From the NCBI GenBank assembly GCA_020029455.1, contig JAIBJH010000008.1:1-25182 (forward strand): a DNA stretch of 25,182 nt, given 5' to 3'. The first letter of the stretch is position 1, and each line of letters opens with the position of its first letter. Below the pieces are notes generated by a model. It was given only the letters and a program-made list of their open reading frames with translations. It did no database searches and was not told where the DNA came from. Made by a program: the position numbers and the translations under genes. Positions 1 to 8,024 of this stretch are shown here, in pieces. This stretch comes from Hyphomicrobiales bacterium. GTDB lineage: Bacteria > Pseudomonadota > Alphaproteobacteria > Rhizobiales > Aestuariivirgaceae.

Positions 1-444
1 GCCAGGTTGGATAGCACCGTCGCATGTGTCATCATGATGGACGTGGATCATTTCAAGCGGGTGAACGATACCCACGGCCATGGCTGTGGGGATCGCGTTC
101 TCCAAAGCGCGGTGGAAGCCTGCCGCGATTGTGTGCGTCCCGAGGATATCATTGCCCGTGTGGGTGGTGAGGAATTTGCCATCGTCTTGCCAGGAATGGC
201 GCTTTCCGAAGGGCTGAAGGCAGCCGAGCGGATGCGGAGGGCCATTGCAGCAAAAACAACTCAAACCCGCGAAGGCTCAATTTCGGTGACTGCCAGCTTT
301 GGCGTCGCGATGGCCTCACCCGGCCTGCGTGACTTTGACAAGGCGCAGGCAACGGCCGATGAGGCAATGTACGCCGCCAAGACCGGAGGCAGGAACATGG
401 TCCGCGAGGCAGCTCATGCCGGTCCGGAACACATGGTCGCCTAG
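1..444 (+). CDS. Diguanylate cyclase (GGDEF domain), 5'-truncated by window edge
   Basis: The reading frame is open from the first base, so only the C-terminal GGDEF domain of a longer protein is visible. The domain makes cyclic di-GMP from two GTP. Visible features are the metal/nucleotide region MMDVDHFKRVNDTHGH, the active-site loop RVGGEEF (the GGEEF variant is catalytically competent in known enzymes) and an RPED motif five residues before it, which matches the RxxD product-inhibition I-site. The end of the domain (SFGVA, DEAMYAAKTGGRN) is complete, with a tail of about 15 residues. The N-terminal sensory part is unknown. The gene converges on the larger GGDEF-EAL gene at 671-3400. Family assignment is firm; the input signal cannot be judged. 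Confidence 0.93.
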   Translation, partial: ARLDSTVACVIMMDVDHFKRVNDTHGHGCGDRVLQSAVEACRDCVRPEDIIARVGGEEFAIVLPGMALSEGLKAAERMRRAIAAKTTQTREGSISVTASFGVAMASPGLRDFDKAQATADEAMYAAKTGGRNMVREAAHAGPEHMVA

Positions 445-495
445 CGCATGATCTAGAGTCTGATCACCATCAATTGAGGCGAGTACCGAACTTTT

Positions 496-614
496 ATCCC
501 TCCCCCGCGAAGCGCGGGGAGGGTGGCGCACATCTTGTGCGCCGGGTGGGGGCTGCAACACACAGAAACCCCCTCCGTCGCCTCCGGCGACACCTCCCCC
601 GGTAAGGGGGAGGA
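496..614. repeat. Palindromic REP-like intergenic element (four hairpins)
   Basis: The gap between two convergent genes holds consecutive inverted repeats: CCCTCCCCCGCG/CGCGGGGAGGG-type arms (498-523, slightly imperfect), GGCGCACA-TCT-TGTGCGCC (525-543, perfect 8-bp arms), GTCGCC-TCC-GGCGAC (577-591, perfect) and CCTCCCCC-ggtaa-GGGGGAGG (593-613). Dense G/C hairpins with CCCTCCCC-type ends resemble dispersed palindromic repeats found between genes in many alphaproteobacterial genomes. Its place between two 3' ends fits a transcription-stopping or mRNA-stabilising role for both genes. Copy number in the genome cannot be seen from one window. Confidence 0.75.
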
Positions 615-670
615 GACTCATTCAAAGCTGATTGCGATCTAGCCGCCAGCAGCTTCGAGGCCATTGGAGT

Positions 671-3400
671 TCATGACTTCATGCCTTCAAACTGTTTTTG
701 GATCTTATCCGGGCTAACCGGCGGGCTGAAATGATAACCTTGGATTTCGTCGCAATTGTTGCGCCGCAGAAATGCCACCTGGTCGTCCGTCTCAACACCT
801 TCGGCAATCACCCGCATTTTGAGCTTTTGCCCGAGTGAAATGACTGCACTGACAACCGCTTGGTCATTCTCATTGACCGGCAGGTGATCGATAAAGGATT
901 TGTCGATCTTGAGCCTGGCCACCGGGAAGGTCTTGAGAGCGCTGAGGTTGGAATAGCCGGTGCCAAAATCGTCGATCGCAAGTTTGATGCCGAAAGCCTG
1001 GAGTGTTTTCATCACCGCAACCGCCCAGGCTGCATCCTGCATGATGAGGCTTTCCGTCAGTTCGAGTTCGAGATATTTGGGTTTGAGCCCGCTGGCAGCC
1101 ACCGCACGGGTGACAACATCGACCAGGCCTTTTTCCTTGAATTGCCTTGCTGAGATATTCACGCAAACGGTGATCGGTGGCAGGCCCGCATCCTGCCAGG
1201 CCTTGTTCTGGCGGCAGGCCTCGCGGAGAACCCATTCCCCTATGGAAACGATGAGGCCGGTTTCTTCAGCCAGCGGAATGAATTTGCTCGGCGGAATGGC
1301 ACCGAGCAAGGGATTGTTCCAGCGCAACAGCGCTTCGACTGCAAAAATAGCGCCCGTCTTGAGGTCGACCTGGGGCTGGTAGACGAGGGAGAACTCTGAG
1401 CGATGCAATGCATGGCGCAAGGCCTCTTGGAGCGTCAGCTTCTCTTGAACCACGAGATTGAGTTCTGGTGTATAGAACTGGAAATTGTCACGGCCGGATT
1501 CTTTGGCGCGATACATGGCGGCATCGGCATTGGCCAACAGCATATCAGGATCCGCAGCGTCGCTGGGATAGCTGGCAATCCCAATGCTGCTGGTCACCTT
1601 GATCTCGTGCCCTTCGATATGCATGGGCGCTGAGGTTACCGCCCTGATCCTTTCAATCATGACCAAAACGGCTTCCGCGTCTTTCGATTGATCAAACAGA
1701 ACGATCACGAACTCATCACCACCAAGCCGCACCACAGTATCGGTGGCGCGCACGCATTTAACCATGCGTGAGGCAACTTCCTTCAGCAGTTCATCTCCGA
1801 TATTATGTCCAAGGCTATCGTTGATCAGCTTGAAGTTGTCGAGATCGATGAACGCGATCGTCACGCAGTGTTTATGGTGGTGCGCGTGGAGCATGGCCTG
1901 TGAAAGCCGGTCCTTAAGCAAACTGCGGTTGGGAAGACCGGTCAAAGCATCGTGGTTCGCCATGAACTGAATGCGGTCCTCGGCCTGCCGCCGTTCAATG
2001 GCAATGCCTGCAATGCGCTTTGCCATGTCGAGCAGGCGGTTCTCGGACTCCGTTGGTCCACGCACCGCATGGGAATACAGCGCGAATGTGCCCAGCACAT
2101 CGCCGCGATGCGACAGTATTGGTACCGACCAGCAAGAGCGATAGCCATACGGCGTCACCAGATGGCGGAACTCAGTCCACAGAGGGTCGTCCAAAACATC
2201 GGTCACGATTACCGGCTCCCGCCGGTAAGCAGCGGTGCCGCATGACCCCTGGCAAGGGCCGATGGCCAAACCATTAACGGCTTCGACATAGTCGGGCGGC
2301 AGGGTGGGGGCGGCGCAGTGATAGAGATGTTTGCCCGTCTCGTCCAAGATCAGGACCGAAGCATGGAGTCCTTCGAGCTGCAATTCAACAAGGCGCATCA
2401 ACCGGTCTATAATGCTCTCAAGTGGGGCGCTGCTTGCAATCATTTCGAGCAGCTGCGCTTCATCCTCGCGCAGTATTTCGTGAAGCTTTCGCTCGGTGAT
2501 ATCGCGAGCAATGCCAACAAGGCCGATTACTTTATTATCGGCAGCGCGCAGCGGGACTTTGGTCGAGAGCAGCCACTTGCGTCGGCCAGCGCGAGTAACG
2601 ACGGCCTCCTCAAGATCCAACATCGGATTTCCGCTGCGCATGATCTCAAGTTCACTGGCCCGGAACGCGCACGCATTCTCCGGCGCATGTAGATGAAAAT
2701 CGTCGAGACCTATCATGTCGCTCGTGCGCGCCCTGCCGCTGTCCTCTGCCAGCGCTCTGTTGCATACGACAAATTTGCTCTCGGTATCCTTGACCCATAG
2801 ATAGTCGGGGGCGCAATCAATGAGAGTCTGCAACGAAATGAGTTCGTTAAGAGCAGCGCGCTGCGGCTGCATCTCTGTGATGTCCTCATGGGTTGCCACC
2901 CAGCCGCCATCGGGCATTGACTGATGATTGACCTGCACAAGACGCCCATCGGGGAGATGAGCCGTCCAGGTTTTTGGTATGGATCCGGAATTGATCCGCA
3001 CACATGTATCGAGATAATCGTCGATCGTCGTCACGCAGGTACCGGCGGCGGCACGCAATTCGACGATCTTGCGCAGCGGCATGCCGAGCTCGATGTCGCT
3101 GGGGTTTAGGCGGTATATTTCAGCATAGCGCCGGTTACACGCAATCAACCGTTCGTCAGCACTGAAGAAACAAATACCCTGCGTGATGCTGTTGAATACG
3201 GTCTCCAGTCCCCGCAAACGGCTCTCAGGCTCGCCGGCGCGCGCCATGTAATCGCCTCTGGCGATTTCCTCCTGAATCTCTGCAAGTTTACTCAGGGCCG
3301 GGGGAATGGCAGATTTGGATTGTCTGCGGGGGGACTTGACAGATGAGTGCTTCAAATTCTGTTCCCCCGCGAACCAGGCAGCGCTGGAGTCCCATTTCAA
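671..3400 (-). CDS. PAS-PAS-GAF-GGDEF-EAL cyclic di-GMP signalling protein
   Basis: A 909-residue protein with no predicted transmembrane segment. Domains in order: PAS about 65-180, PAS about 190-305, GAF about 320-465, GGDEF about 475-640, EAL about 650-900. The cyclase site RLGGDEF is intact at 558-564 and has an RATD inhibition site at 551-554. The phosphodiesterase site is also intact (EALLRW 689-694, ELTES 780-784, DDFGTGYS 810-817, KIDKSFI 831-837, EGVET 867-871). Both activities are therefore possible; which dominates cannot be told. The PAS/GAF modules suggest a cytosolic sensor of a small ligand or redox signal. The longest frame begins with TTG at 3400, just after an in-frame stop. 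ATG at 3247 (residue 52) has a much better ribosome binding site (AGAGG, 7-nt spacing) and would give 858 residues without losing a domain. Confidence 0.93.
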   Translation of the reverse strand: MKWDSSAAWFAGEQNLKHSSVKSPRRQSKSAIPPALSKLAEIQEEIARGDYMARAGEPESRLRGLETVFNSITQGICFFSADERLIACNRRYAEIYRLNPSDIELGMPLRKIVELRAAAGTCVTTIDDYLDTCVRINSGSIPKTWTAHLPDGRLVQVNHQSMPDGGWVATHEDITEMQPQRAALNELISLQTLIDCAPDYLWVKDTESKFVVCNRALAEDSGRARTSDMIGLDDFHLHAPENACAFRASELEIMRSGNPMLDLEEAVVTRAGRRKWLLSTKVPLRAADNKVIGLVGIARDITERKLHEILREDEAQLLEMIASSAPLESIIDRLMRLVELQLEGLHASVLILDETGKHLYHCAAPTLPPDYVEAVNGLAIGPCQGSCGTAAYRREPVIVTDVLDDPLWTEFRHLVTPYGYRSCWSVPILSHRGDVLGTFALYSHAVRGPTESENRLLDMAKRIAGIAIERRQAEDRIQFMANHDALTGLPNRSLLKDRLSQAMLHAHHHKHCVTIAFIDLDNFKLINDSLGHNIGDELLKEVASRMVKCVRATDTVVRLGGDEFVIVLFDQSKDAEAVLVMIERIRAVTSAPMHIEGHEIKVTSSIGIASYPSDAADPDMLLANADAAMYRAKESGRDNFQFYTPELNLVVQEKLTLQEALRHALHRSEFSLVYQPQVDLKTGAIFAVEALLRWNNPLLGAIPPSKFIPLAEETGLIVSIGEWVLREACRQNKAWQDAGLPPITVCVNISARQFKEKGLVDVVTRAVAASGLKPKYLELELTESLIMQDAAWAVAVMKTLQAFGIKLAIDDFGTGYSNLSALKTFPVARLKIDKSFIDHLPVNENDQAVVSAVISLGQKLKMRVIAEGVETDDQVAFLRRNNCDEIQGYHFSPPVSPDKIQKQFEGMKS

Positions 3401-3424
3401 CGTGTATGGATCATATGATCACCG

Positions 3425-3473
3425 CATTAATTGCAAATAAACATTGCCCTCAACTTTCGATATTTTTTCGATA
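3425..3473 (-). promoter_or_regulatory. AT-rich promoter candidate with tandem TATCGAAA boxes
   Basis: The 287 bases between the TTG start at 3400 and the tRNA hold no gene. This AT-rich stretch contains two direct copies of TATCGAAA (minus strand; 3455-3462 and 3466-3473) with an 11-bp period, about one helical turn. They lie immediately upstream of a weak sigma-70-like pair: TTGAGG at 3448-3453, a 17-bp spacer, then TTAATG at 3425-3430. A perfect 12-bp palindrome GATCATATGATC (3409-3420) follows in the leader. The arrangement suggests a regulated promoter for the PAS-GGDEF-EAL gene. The -10 match is poor, so this is a guess. Confidence 0.3.
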
Positions 3474-3687
3474 CTTTTGGACATTGCTTTTTGGGAGGCG
3501 GTTGCATGCAGCGCGGCAATCAGTGAGTGTCAGGAACTCGCAACCATTTGGAAACCATGGTGGAAAGGCCAAGTTGAAATTTGGTGAAAATCCTCAGCCG
3601 TCCTCACGGTCAATGTCGAGGACAGGCGCGCTGTAGGGGACAGTGGGCGCGGTTCGGAGCTCACCTCTACGATTTGTCCGGAAAAAC

Positions 3688-3763
3688 TGGTGCCGCTTAG
3701 GTGACTCGAACACCTGACCCCATCATTACGAATGATGTGCTCTACCAACTGAGCTAAAGCGGC
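3688..3763 (-). tRNA. tRNA-Thr (anticodon CGT)
   Basis: Folded by eye on the minus strand, 76 nt fit the cloverleaf with no mismatch: acceptor GCCGCTT/AAGCGGC, D-arm GCTC/GAGC with loop AGTTGGTA, anticodon stem CATCA/TGATG with loop TTCGTAA (anticodon CGT, reading ACG), a 5-nt variable loop, T-arm AGGTG/CACCT with TTCGAGT, discriminator A and an encoded CCA end. A T5 run follows the 3' end. No integrase gene or direct-repeat copy suggests use as an attachment site here. Confidence 0.97.
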
Positions 3764-3774
3764 TTGCGGCAGGC

Positions 3775-3803
3775 GGGATAGACGGTTTTGCCCGGCTTTT
3801 CAA
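3775..3803 (-). promoter_or_regulatory. Likely sigma-70 promoter of tRNA-Thr
   Basis: On the minus strand, TTGAAA (3798-3803, 5/6 match to the -35 consensus) is followed after 17 bp by TATCCC (3775-3780). This would place the transcription start about 5 nt upstream of the tRNA 5' end, a normal distance for a tRNA gene. The -10 match is only 3/6, so confidence is moderate. Read-through from hemY, which ends at 3817, is an alternative source of transcript. Confidence 0.45.
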
Positions 3804-3816
3804 CCCGCACGGGCCC

Positions 3817-5250
3817 TCAGGCCGGTTCATCCGCCGGACTGACCCCCGGGTCATCTGGTGGGCGGGGCGCAGCAATCTGGGTTTCCAGCGGCGCCTGACT
3901 TGAGGAAAGCGCTGGCATCGCTGCAGGCTGTCCTTCGCCTGATGTGAGAAGCGGATTGTCCTCGGCGGGCGGCATGTCGAAGGGAACTTTCCATTCACAG
4001 GGCACGATCTCTCCGGTGACGGGCGAGACCGGAACCCAGCGTGTGTTGGCAACGCCATCCGACACCCACATGGGGTCGTGCGGCGCATGGATGGCGCGGG
4101 CCAACCACTCCCGCGCGCGCGTCTTTTCACCTGCCGCGTCCTCGATCTGCGCCAGAAGCGCGCAGACCCGCGCCTGCGGCAGGGAAGCAGACCAAGTCGA
4201 TAACGCATCTCGCGCCACATCAAGCCTGCGAGCCGCAAGTGCCGCCTTGGCCAGCGCCACCGCAGCTTCGATGTTCGTTGCTGGATCGCCAACCGTGTCG
4301 CGCACCCGTTCGAAGCGCGCCTCTGGATCATCACCAGGATTTGCTTTTGCAATGAGCTCAGCAAGGTCAGGGTGTTGTGACAGCGCCCAGGCGGAACGCA
4401 GGGCTTTCATGGCCTTGCGTGTGCTTCCATCCGCCATGTGGCAGCGGGCAGCAAGTGCTGCGGCAGGAACAAGAGCAGGATCGAGATCAAGCGCTGCACT
4501 GGCAAGCCGGAACGCCTTGGGCCTATCATTGTTCTCCACGCTCAGCGCCTCGGCAGTCAACATCGCGGCGCGCTTCCTGTTCGCTTCCTTCCGGTCAAGA
4601 AGGGCATGGCGGCTCTGCTGGTCAAGCGTAAGCGCAGCCGCTTCCCACGATTTGCGCGCCGTCTGCACCTGCAGCACTGCGGTTGAGGCCCAAGGCAGGC
4701 GCGGATTGAGGTTCGTTGCCCGTTCGGCAAATTTGAGAGCGGCAACAAGATCGCCGGAATTGCGCGCTTCCGCAAAAAGCCCCCTGAGCCCCAGAAGCTC
4801 GGTGTCCGGCTCCTTCGCCATCTCCTCGAAAATGCGCTTCACATTGGCCTTGTCGCCCTTGAGTTGGGCTGCTTGCGCTGCCAGAACATTAACGAGCGGT
4901 TCATCCGCCAAGGCATTTCCGGCAAGCGCCGCATTGCGCGAGGCCGCCAGCGCATCGCCGGCGCTTGCCGCGATGAGTCCCTTGGAGAGCGCCTCATAGC
5001 CTTTGCGATGCTTGCGGAAGCGCCAGTATTCGCGCGCCGCCCGTGGGCTTCGCCATAACTGCCGTATGATGTTCCAGGAGAAGAGCATTGCCGCGAGCAG
5101 AATGATTGCGGCGGCGGCCGCGATGACCACCGACATCTGGATCTCGCGGCCCAGCCAGTTGATGGTGACGCTGCCCGGTCTGTCTGCAAGCCAGGCAAAG
5201 CCGATCGCCAGAAGAAGGAGAAGCAGGAAACGCCAAAGCAGCTTGAGCAT
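3817..5250 (-). CDS. hemY: HemY-family inner-membrane TPR protein
   Basis: A 477-residue protein that starts MLKLLWRFLLLLLLAIGFAW. Two hydrophobic segments (about 5-22 and 40-60) match the HemY N-terminal membrane domain. They are followed by Ala/Leu-rich helical repeats of TPR type (about 90-390) and a Pro/Ala-rich tail. Despite the name, this family is not protoporphyrinogen oxidase; it is linked to heme synthesis mainly by gene order and its biochemical role is unsettled. The ATG at 5250 was chosen because it opens the first membrane segment; the frame extends upstream only by overlapping the previous gene. It is the last gene of hemC-hemD-mic60-hemY, 14 nt after its neighbour, and the tRNA lies 53 nt downstream. 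Family call is confident; function is not. Confidence 0.88.
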   Translation of the reverse strand: MLKLLWRFLLLLLLAIGFAWLADRPGSVTINWLGREIQMSVVIAAAAAIILLAAMLFSWNIIRQLWRSPRAAREYWRFRKHRKGYEALSKGLIAASAGDALAASRNAALAGNALADEPLVNVLAAQAAQLKGDKANVKRIFEEMAKEPDTELLGLRGLFAEARNSGDLVAALKFAERATNLNPRLPWASTAVLQVQTARKSWEAAALTLDQQSRHALLDRKEANRKRAAMLTAEALSVENNDRPKAFRLASAALDLDPALVPAAALAARCHMADGSTRKAMKALRSAWALSQHPDLAELIAKANPGDDPEARFERVRDTVGDPATNIEAAVALAKAALAARRLDVARDALSTWSASLPQARVCALLAQIEDAAGEKTRAREWLARAIHAPHDPMWVSDGVANTRWVPVSPVTGEIVPCEWKVPFDMPPAEDNPLLTSGEGQPAAMPALSSSQAPLETQIAAPRPPDDPGVSPADEPA

Positions 5251-5264
5251 GGCGCGTCCCGTTC

Positions 5265-6407
5265 TCAGCCCTTGGCCGCAATCGCGCGCAAGACCGCTTC
5301 TTCCACGGACTTGATCTGGGCGTCGATAGCAAGCCGGGCCTTTGCTTTCTCGAACCATTGCTCGACGCCTTGCGGCTTCGCGCCCTCCAACTTCTCCAAC
5401 GTGTCGATGCCCTGCTGCAAGTCGCCACTCTCAGCAAAGGCCACGGACTGTTCCGCGGCCCGTTTCCAATCCGCCGTTCCCGCAACCCGGATGGTGATGA
5501 GATCGGAAAGCTGGTCCAGAGCCCAGCCCGTCCACGAATCATCCTTGGGCACTACCGCCTGCAGCTCTCCTTCTGCGGGAAGTGCGGCTGCAAGGGATGA
5601 TAGTTCCTGCGCAAGGCCCTTGGCATCAGGAATGCCCGCGCCGGCAAATTGCGCGAGTTCGGCAAGGCCTGGAGCGGCAGGCACCAGACGATTGAGGCGT
5701 TCCAATTCATCGCTGAAAGGCGCACCGGCCGCAACCTTGGCCTTCAGGTCTGCGAGGCTTTGTGAAAGGAGTGCCGTATCGGCAGCGCCTTCGTTCTTTT
5801 GTGCCTTGAGGCTGGCGACGTCTTTCTCAAGGGATTCCAGCCGCTGCAGAACATCGGTGGGCAAGGAAGGAGCCTCGGTTGCGCCCGCGCCGCCTGCCAG
5901 CTTCTGCATGTCGGCTGAGAGCGTGTTGAGCTTGGCGGACGTATCCTGTGCCAGCGTGCTCACCTCATTCACGCGCGCATCAAGATTTGCAACAGATTCA
6001 GTAGCGCTCTTGGCGGCACTAACGGCTGCAGCAGCATTGGCTTCATCTGCGTCGATATCGGTCTTGAGCTGCGCGGCAAGCATTTCGATGCTTGCGATTT
6101 TCTCTTTGAGCGCCACGGTATCGTTGGTCAGCGCCTCAGTACGCGATGCGATTGCGCTAACCTCCGCATTGGGGAGGTATCGCCAAAGATAATCCCGGTA
6201 GGCCCAGCCGCCCGCGACGACGCCGATGGCAAGCGCTGTCACGGCAATGACGACGGGCGAACGGGCCGAAGGTCTGAGCCATGTCGGTGCTGCCCACGGG
6301 TTTTGCTTGCCAGTGGATTCATTACTGGACGCCTTGTCGTGATCGGTCACGGATGCCGGATCAAGGTCGATGATCTCGGGCGCATCATTGTTGTCTTTGC
6401 TGTTCAT
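5265..6407 (-). CDS. Alphaproteobacterial Mic60/mitofilin-type inner-membrane protein
   Basis: About 380 residues: an acidic, polar N-terminus (about 1-45), one transmembrane helix (about 51-72), a long Ala/Glu/Lys-rich segment predicted to be coiled coil (about 80-215), and a helical C-terminal region resembling the mitofilin signature. This layout and its place between hemD and hemY match the alphaproteobacterial homologues of mitochondrial Mic60 (COG4223), which in studied species shape intracytoplasmic membranes and contact outer-membrane proteins. The ATG at 6407 follows the hemD stop by 10 nt and has AGCAGGGA directly before it. A TTG at 6443 in the same frame would overlap hemD and is less likely. 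Family membership rests on architecture and synteny, because this family is poorly conserved in sequence. Confidence 0.85.
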   Translation of the reverse strand: MNSKDNNDAPEIIDLDPASVTDHDKASSNESTGKQNPWAAPTWLRPSARSPVVIAVTALAIGVVAGGWAYRDYLWRYLPNAEVSAIASRTEALTNDTVALKEKIASIEMLAAQLKTDIDADEANAAAAVSAAKSATESVANLDARVNEVSTLAQDTSAKLNTLSADMQKLAGGAGATEAPSLPTDVLQRLESLEKDVASLKAQKNEGAADTALLSQSLADLKAKVAAGAPFSDELERLNRLVPAAPGLAELAQFAGAGIPDAKGLAQELSSLAAALPAEGELQAVVPKDDSWTGWALDQLSDLITIRVAGTADWKRAAEQSVAFAESGDLQQGIDTLEKLEGAKPQGVEQWFEKAKARLAIDAQIKSVEEAVLRAIAAKG

Positions 6408-6417
6408 TCCCTGCTGA

Positions 6418-7110
6418 CTATTCTGCTTCGCCTGCCTGATCAAGCAGACTCAACATATGGTCTTCGTCGGGCTGTCGCGCAATGCGGATGCGCGAACCCA
6501 GTGGCAGGTTGCGTGCCACATTCTGTGACAGGCAGAAGTGCATGAAACCGTCCGTCACCTTGCGTCCGGCCAATGCTTCAACCCAAAGGCGCGCGCTGCG
6601 CGGTGAGTAAAGCAGTACACCATCTGCCAACGAGAGCTCGGCCTGAGATAGTGTCAAAGCAAGCGGCATCGCGTCATAGGCTACAACGCGATCCACACCG
6701 AAACCATGCGCGGCGAGCAAACTCTGGAGATCTCCCGATGTCTCTTGCCCTGAAAGATAGAGCAGAGGTCCTGCTGTCGCCTTGAGTTCACGGGCAATCG
6801 CTTCAGCCAGTGCTTGAACATTGCCGCCGCGCTCTCGCACATCGGAAAATCCAGCCCGCCTGGCAGCCTCGGCAGACTGTGGTCCGACACAATAGAGCGG
6901 CACGCTTTGCCGCGCGCCGAAGAGTTCCGAGGCTACCAGTGCGTTGGCACTGGTGATGCAGATGGCTCGGTAGCCCTTGTCTGGCAGAGTCACACCATCG
7001 CGCGCTTCAATCTTGAGAAGCGGTGCAATGACGGCCTCATGTCCACGCTCTTCAAGTTTCCGCGCCAACGGCAGGGCATCACCCAGGGGCCGCGTGATGA
7101 TAAGTTTCAT
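6418..7110 (-). CDS. hemD: Uroporphyrinogen-III synthase
   Basis: A 230-residue cytosolic enzyme that closes hydroxymethylbilane to uroporphyrinogen III with inversion of ring D, the branch-point precursor of heme, siroheme and cobalamin. The beginning (MKLIITRPLGDALPLARKL), the segment AICITSANAL, and the central YLSGQETSGDLQSLL with VVAYDAMPL match the two-lobed HemD fold. Length is near the usual 240-250. The start codon overlaps the hemC stop in an ATGA, so translation is probably coupled to hemC, which makes its substrate. HemD is weakly conserved in sequence, but its position right after hemC makes the call secure. Confidence 0.95.
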   Translation of the reverse strand: MKLIITRPLGDALPLARKLEERGHEAVIAPLLKIEARDGVTLPDKGYRAICITSANALVASELFGARQSVPLYCVGPQSAEAARRAGFSDVRERGGNVQALAEAIARELKATAGPLLYLSGQETSGDLQSLLAAHGFGVDRVVAYDAMPLALTLSQAELSLADGVLLYSPRSARLWVEALAGRKVTDGFMHFCLSQNVARNLPLGSRIRIARQPDEDHMLSLLDQAGEAE

Positions 7111-8024
7111 GAAAGAAGAAGCTTGTTGCCGCCACGCTGTTTCACCTGTGCGGCGGCCTCGCGGCCCATGGCGGCAGCATCGGAAAGCGCACCGGAAATG
7201 GCATGCTCGAACACATGCTTGCCATCGAGCGTAAGCGCCTGGCCACGGAACGAGATCGTGCCGCCAGAAATCGTTGCGTACCCCGCAATGGGCGTCTGGC
7301 AGGAGCCATCCAAGCCGGCCAGGAACGTGCGTTCACATATTGCCGCCGCCATTGTTGTGGGATCGTTGATGGCCAGCACAAGATCGCGCGCGGCTTGGTT
7401 GGTGACTGCCGTCTCGATGACGATAATGCCTTGTGCAACAGCAGGCAGCATGTCGTCTTCGTTCATGATTTCCGTGACGTGGGCAGAAAGGCCGAGCCGG
7501 TTAAGGCCAGCGCAGGCGAGAAAGGTGGCGTCCGCGACGCCTTCGCCAAGCTTGCGCAGCCGCGTTTCCACATTCCCTCGAAAACTGACGGTCTTGAGGT
7601 CGGGCCTGAGGCGCAGCGCCTGCGCCGTACGGCGCACCGAAGACGAGCCGAGAATGGCGCCTTGCGGCAGTTCCGAAAATTTTGCGTACCGGACACTGAT
7701 GAAGGCATCGCGAGCATCTTCACGGGGAAGCACAGCGGGAAACGTGAGCCCCAGCGGTATCTTCGCTGGCATGTCCTTCATGGAATGAACCGCAAGGTCG
7801 ATGGCGCCAGAAAGAAGCGCCTCTTCAATTTCTTTGGTGAAAAGCCCCTTGCCCCCGATCTCGGCCAGTGGCTTGTCCTTGATGCGGTCGCCAGTTGTTG
7901 TGATGGTCGTGATTTCAATCTGATCCGGCAAAAGGCCATGGGCGGCCTCCAGCCGCTGCTTCACTTCACGGGCCTGTGCCAGCGCCAGGGGAGACCCCCG
8001 TGTTCCAAGTCTGATTTTGTTCAT
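7107..8024 (-). CDS. hemC: Hydroxymethylbilane synthase (porphobilinogen deaminase)
   Basis: A 305-residue cytosolic enzyme that joins four porphobilinogen units into hydroxymethylbilane. It shows the N-terminal KIRLGTRGSPLALAQA, HSMKDMP (residues 80-86) with catalytic Asp84, the Arg-rich substrate-binding SSSVRR, GNVETRL, and the cofactor loop LDGSCQTPIAGY, in which Cys242 carries the dipyrromethane cofactor (the same numbering as the E. coli enzyme). Length is typical. It is the first gene of hemC-hemD-mic60-hemY, and its ATG faces tsaD across 66 bp. All key residues are present. Confidence 0.98.
   Translation of the reverse strand: MNKIRLGTRGSPLALAQAREVKQRLEAAHGLLPDQIEITTITTTGDRIKDKPLAEIGGKGLFTKEIEEALLSGAIDLAVHSMKDMPAKIPLGLTFPAVLPREDARDAFISVRYAKFSELPQGAILGSSSVRRTAQALRLRPDLKTVSFRGNVETRLRKLGEGVADATFLACAGLNRLGLSAHVTEIMNEDDMLPAVAQGIIVIETAVTNQAARDLVLAINDPTTMAAAICERTFLAGLDGSCQTPIAGYATISGGTISFRGQALTLDGKHVFEHAISGALSDAAAMGREAAAQVKQRGGNKLLLS

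Noticed and set aside
496..614. CRISPR array or insertion sequence in the 445-670 gap
   Set aside because: The repeats are inverted hairpins of different sequence without regular spacers, and there is no transposase frame.
3688..3763. tRNA-Thr as an integration site for a mobile element
   Set aside because: No integrase, no second copy of the tRNA 3' end, and both flanks are ordinary chromosomal genes.
3944..4999. A 351-codon open frame on the plus strand opposite hemY
   Set aside because: It mirrors the codon pattern of the HemY gene in GC-rich DNA; it is Ala/Ser/Arg-rich with no domain, and the minus-strand gene has membrane segments, repeats and operon context.
5272..6192. A 306-codon open frame on the plus strand opposite the Mic60-like gene
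   Set aside because: Low-complexity Ala/Ser translation with no motif, caused by the Ala/Lys/Glu-rich coiled coil on the other strand.
6408..6443. Longer Mic60-like protein starting at TTG 6443
   Set aside because: Would overlap hemD and has no ribosome binding site advantage over ATG 6407, which has AGCAGGGA just upstream.
6814..7788. A 324-codon plus-strand frame opposite hemD/hemC
   Set aside because: Covered by two well-conserved minus-strand genes; translation has no recognisable domain.
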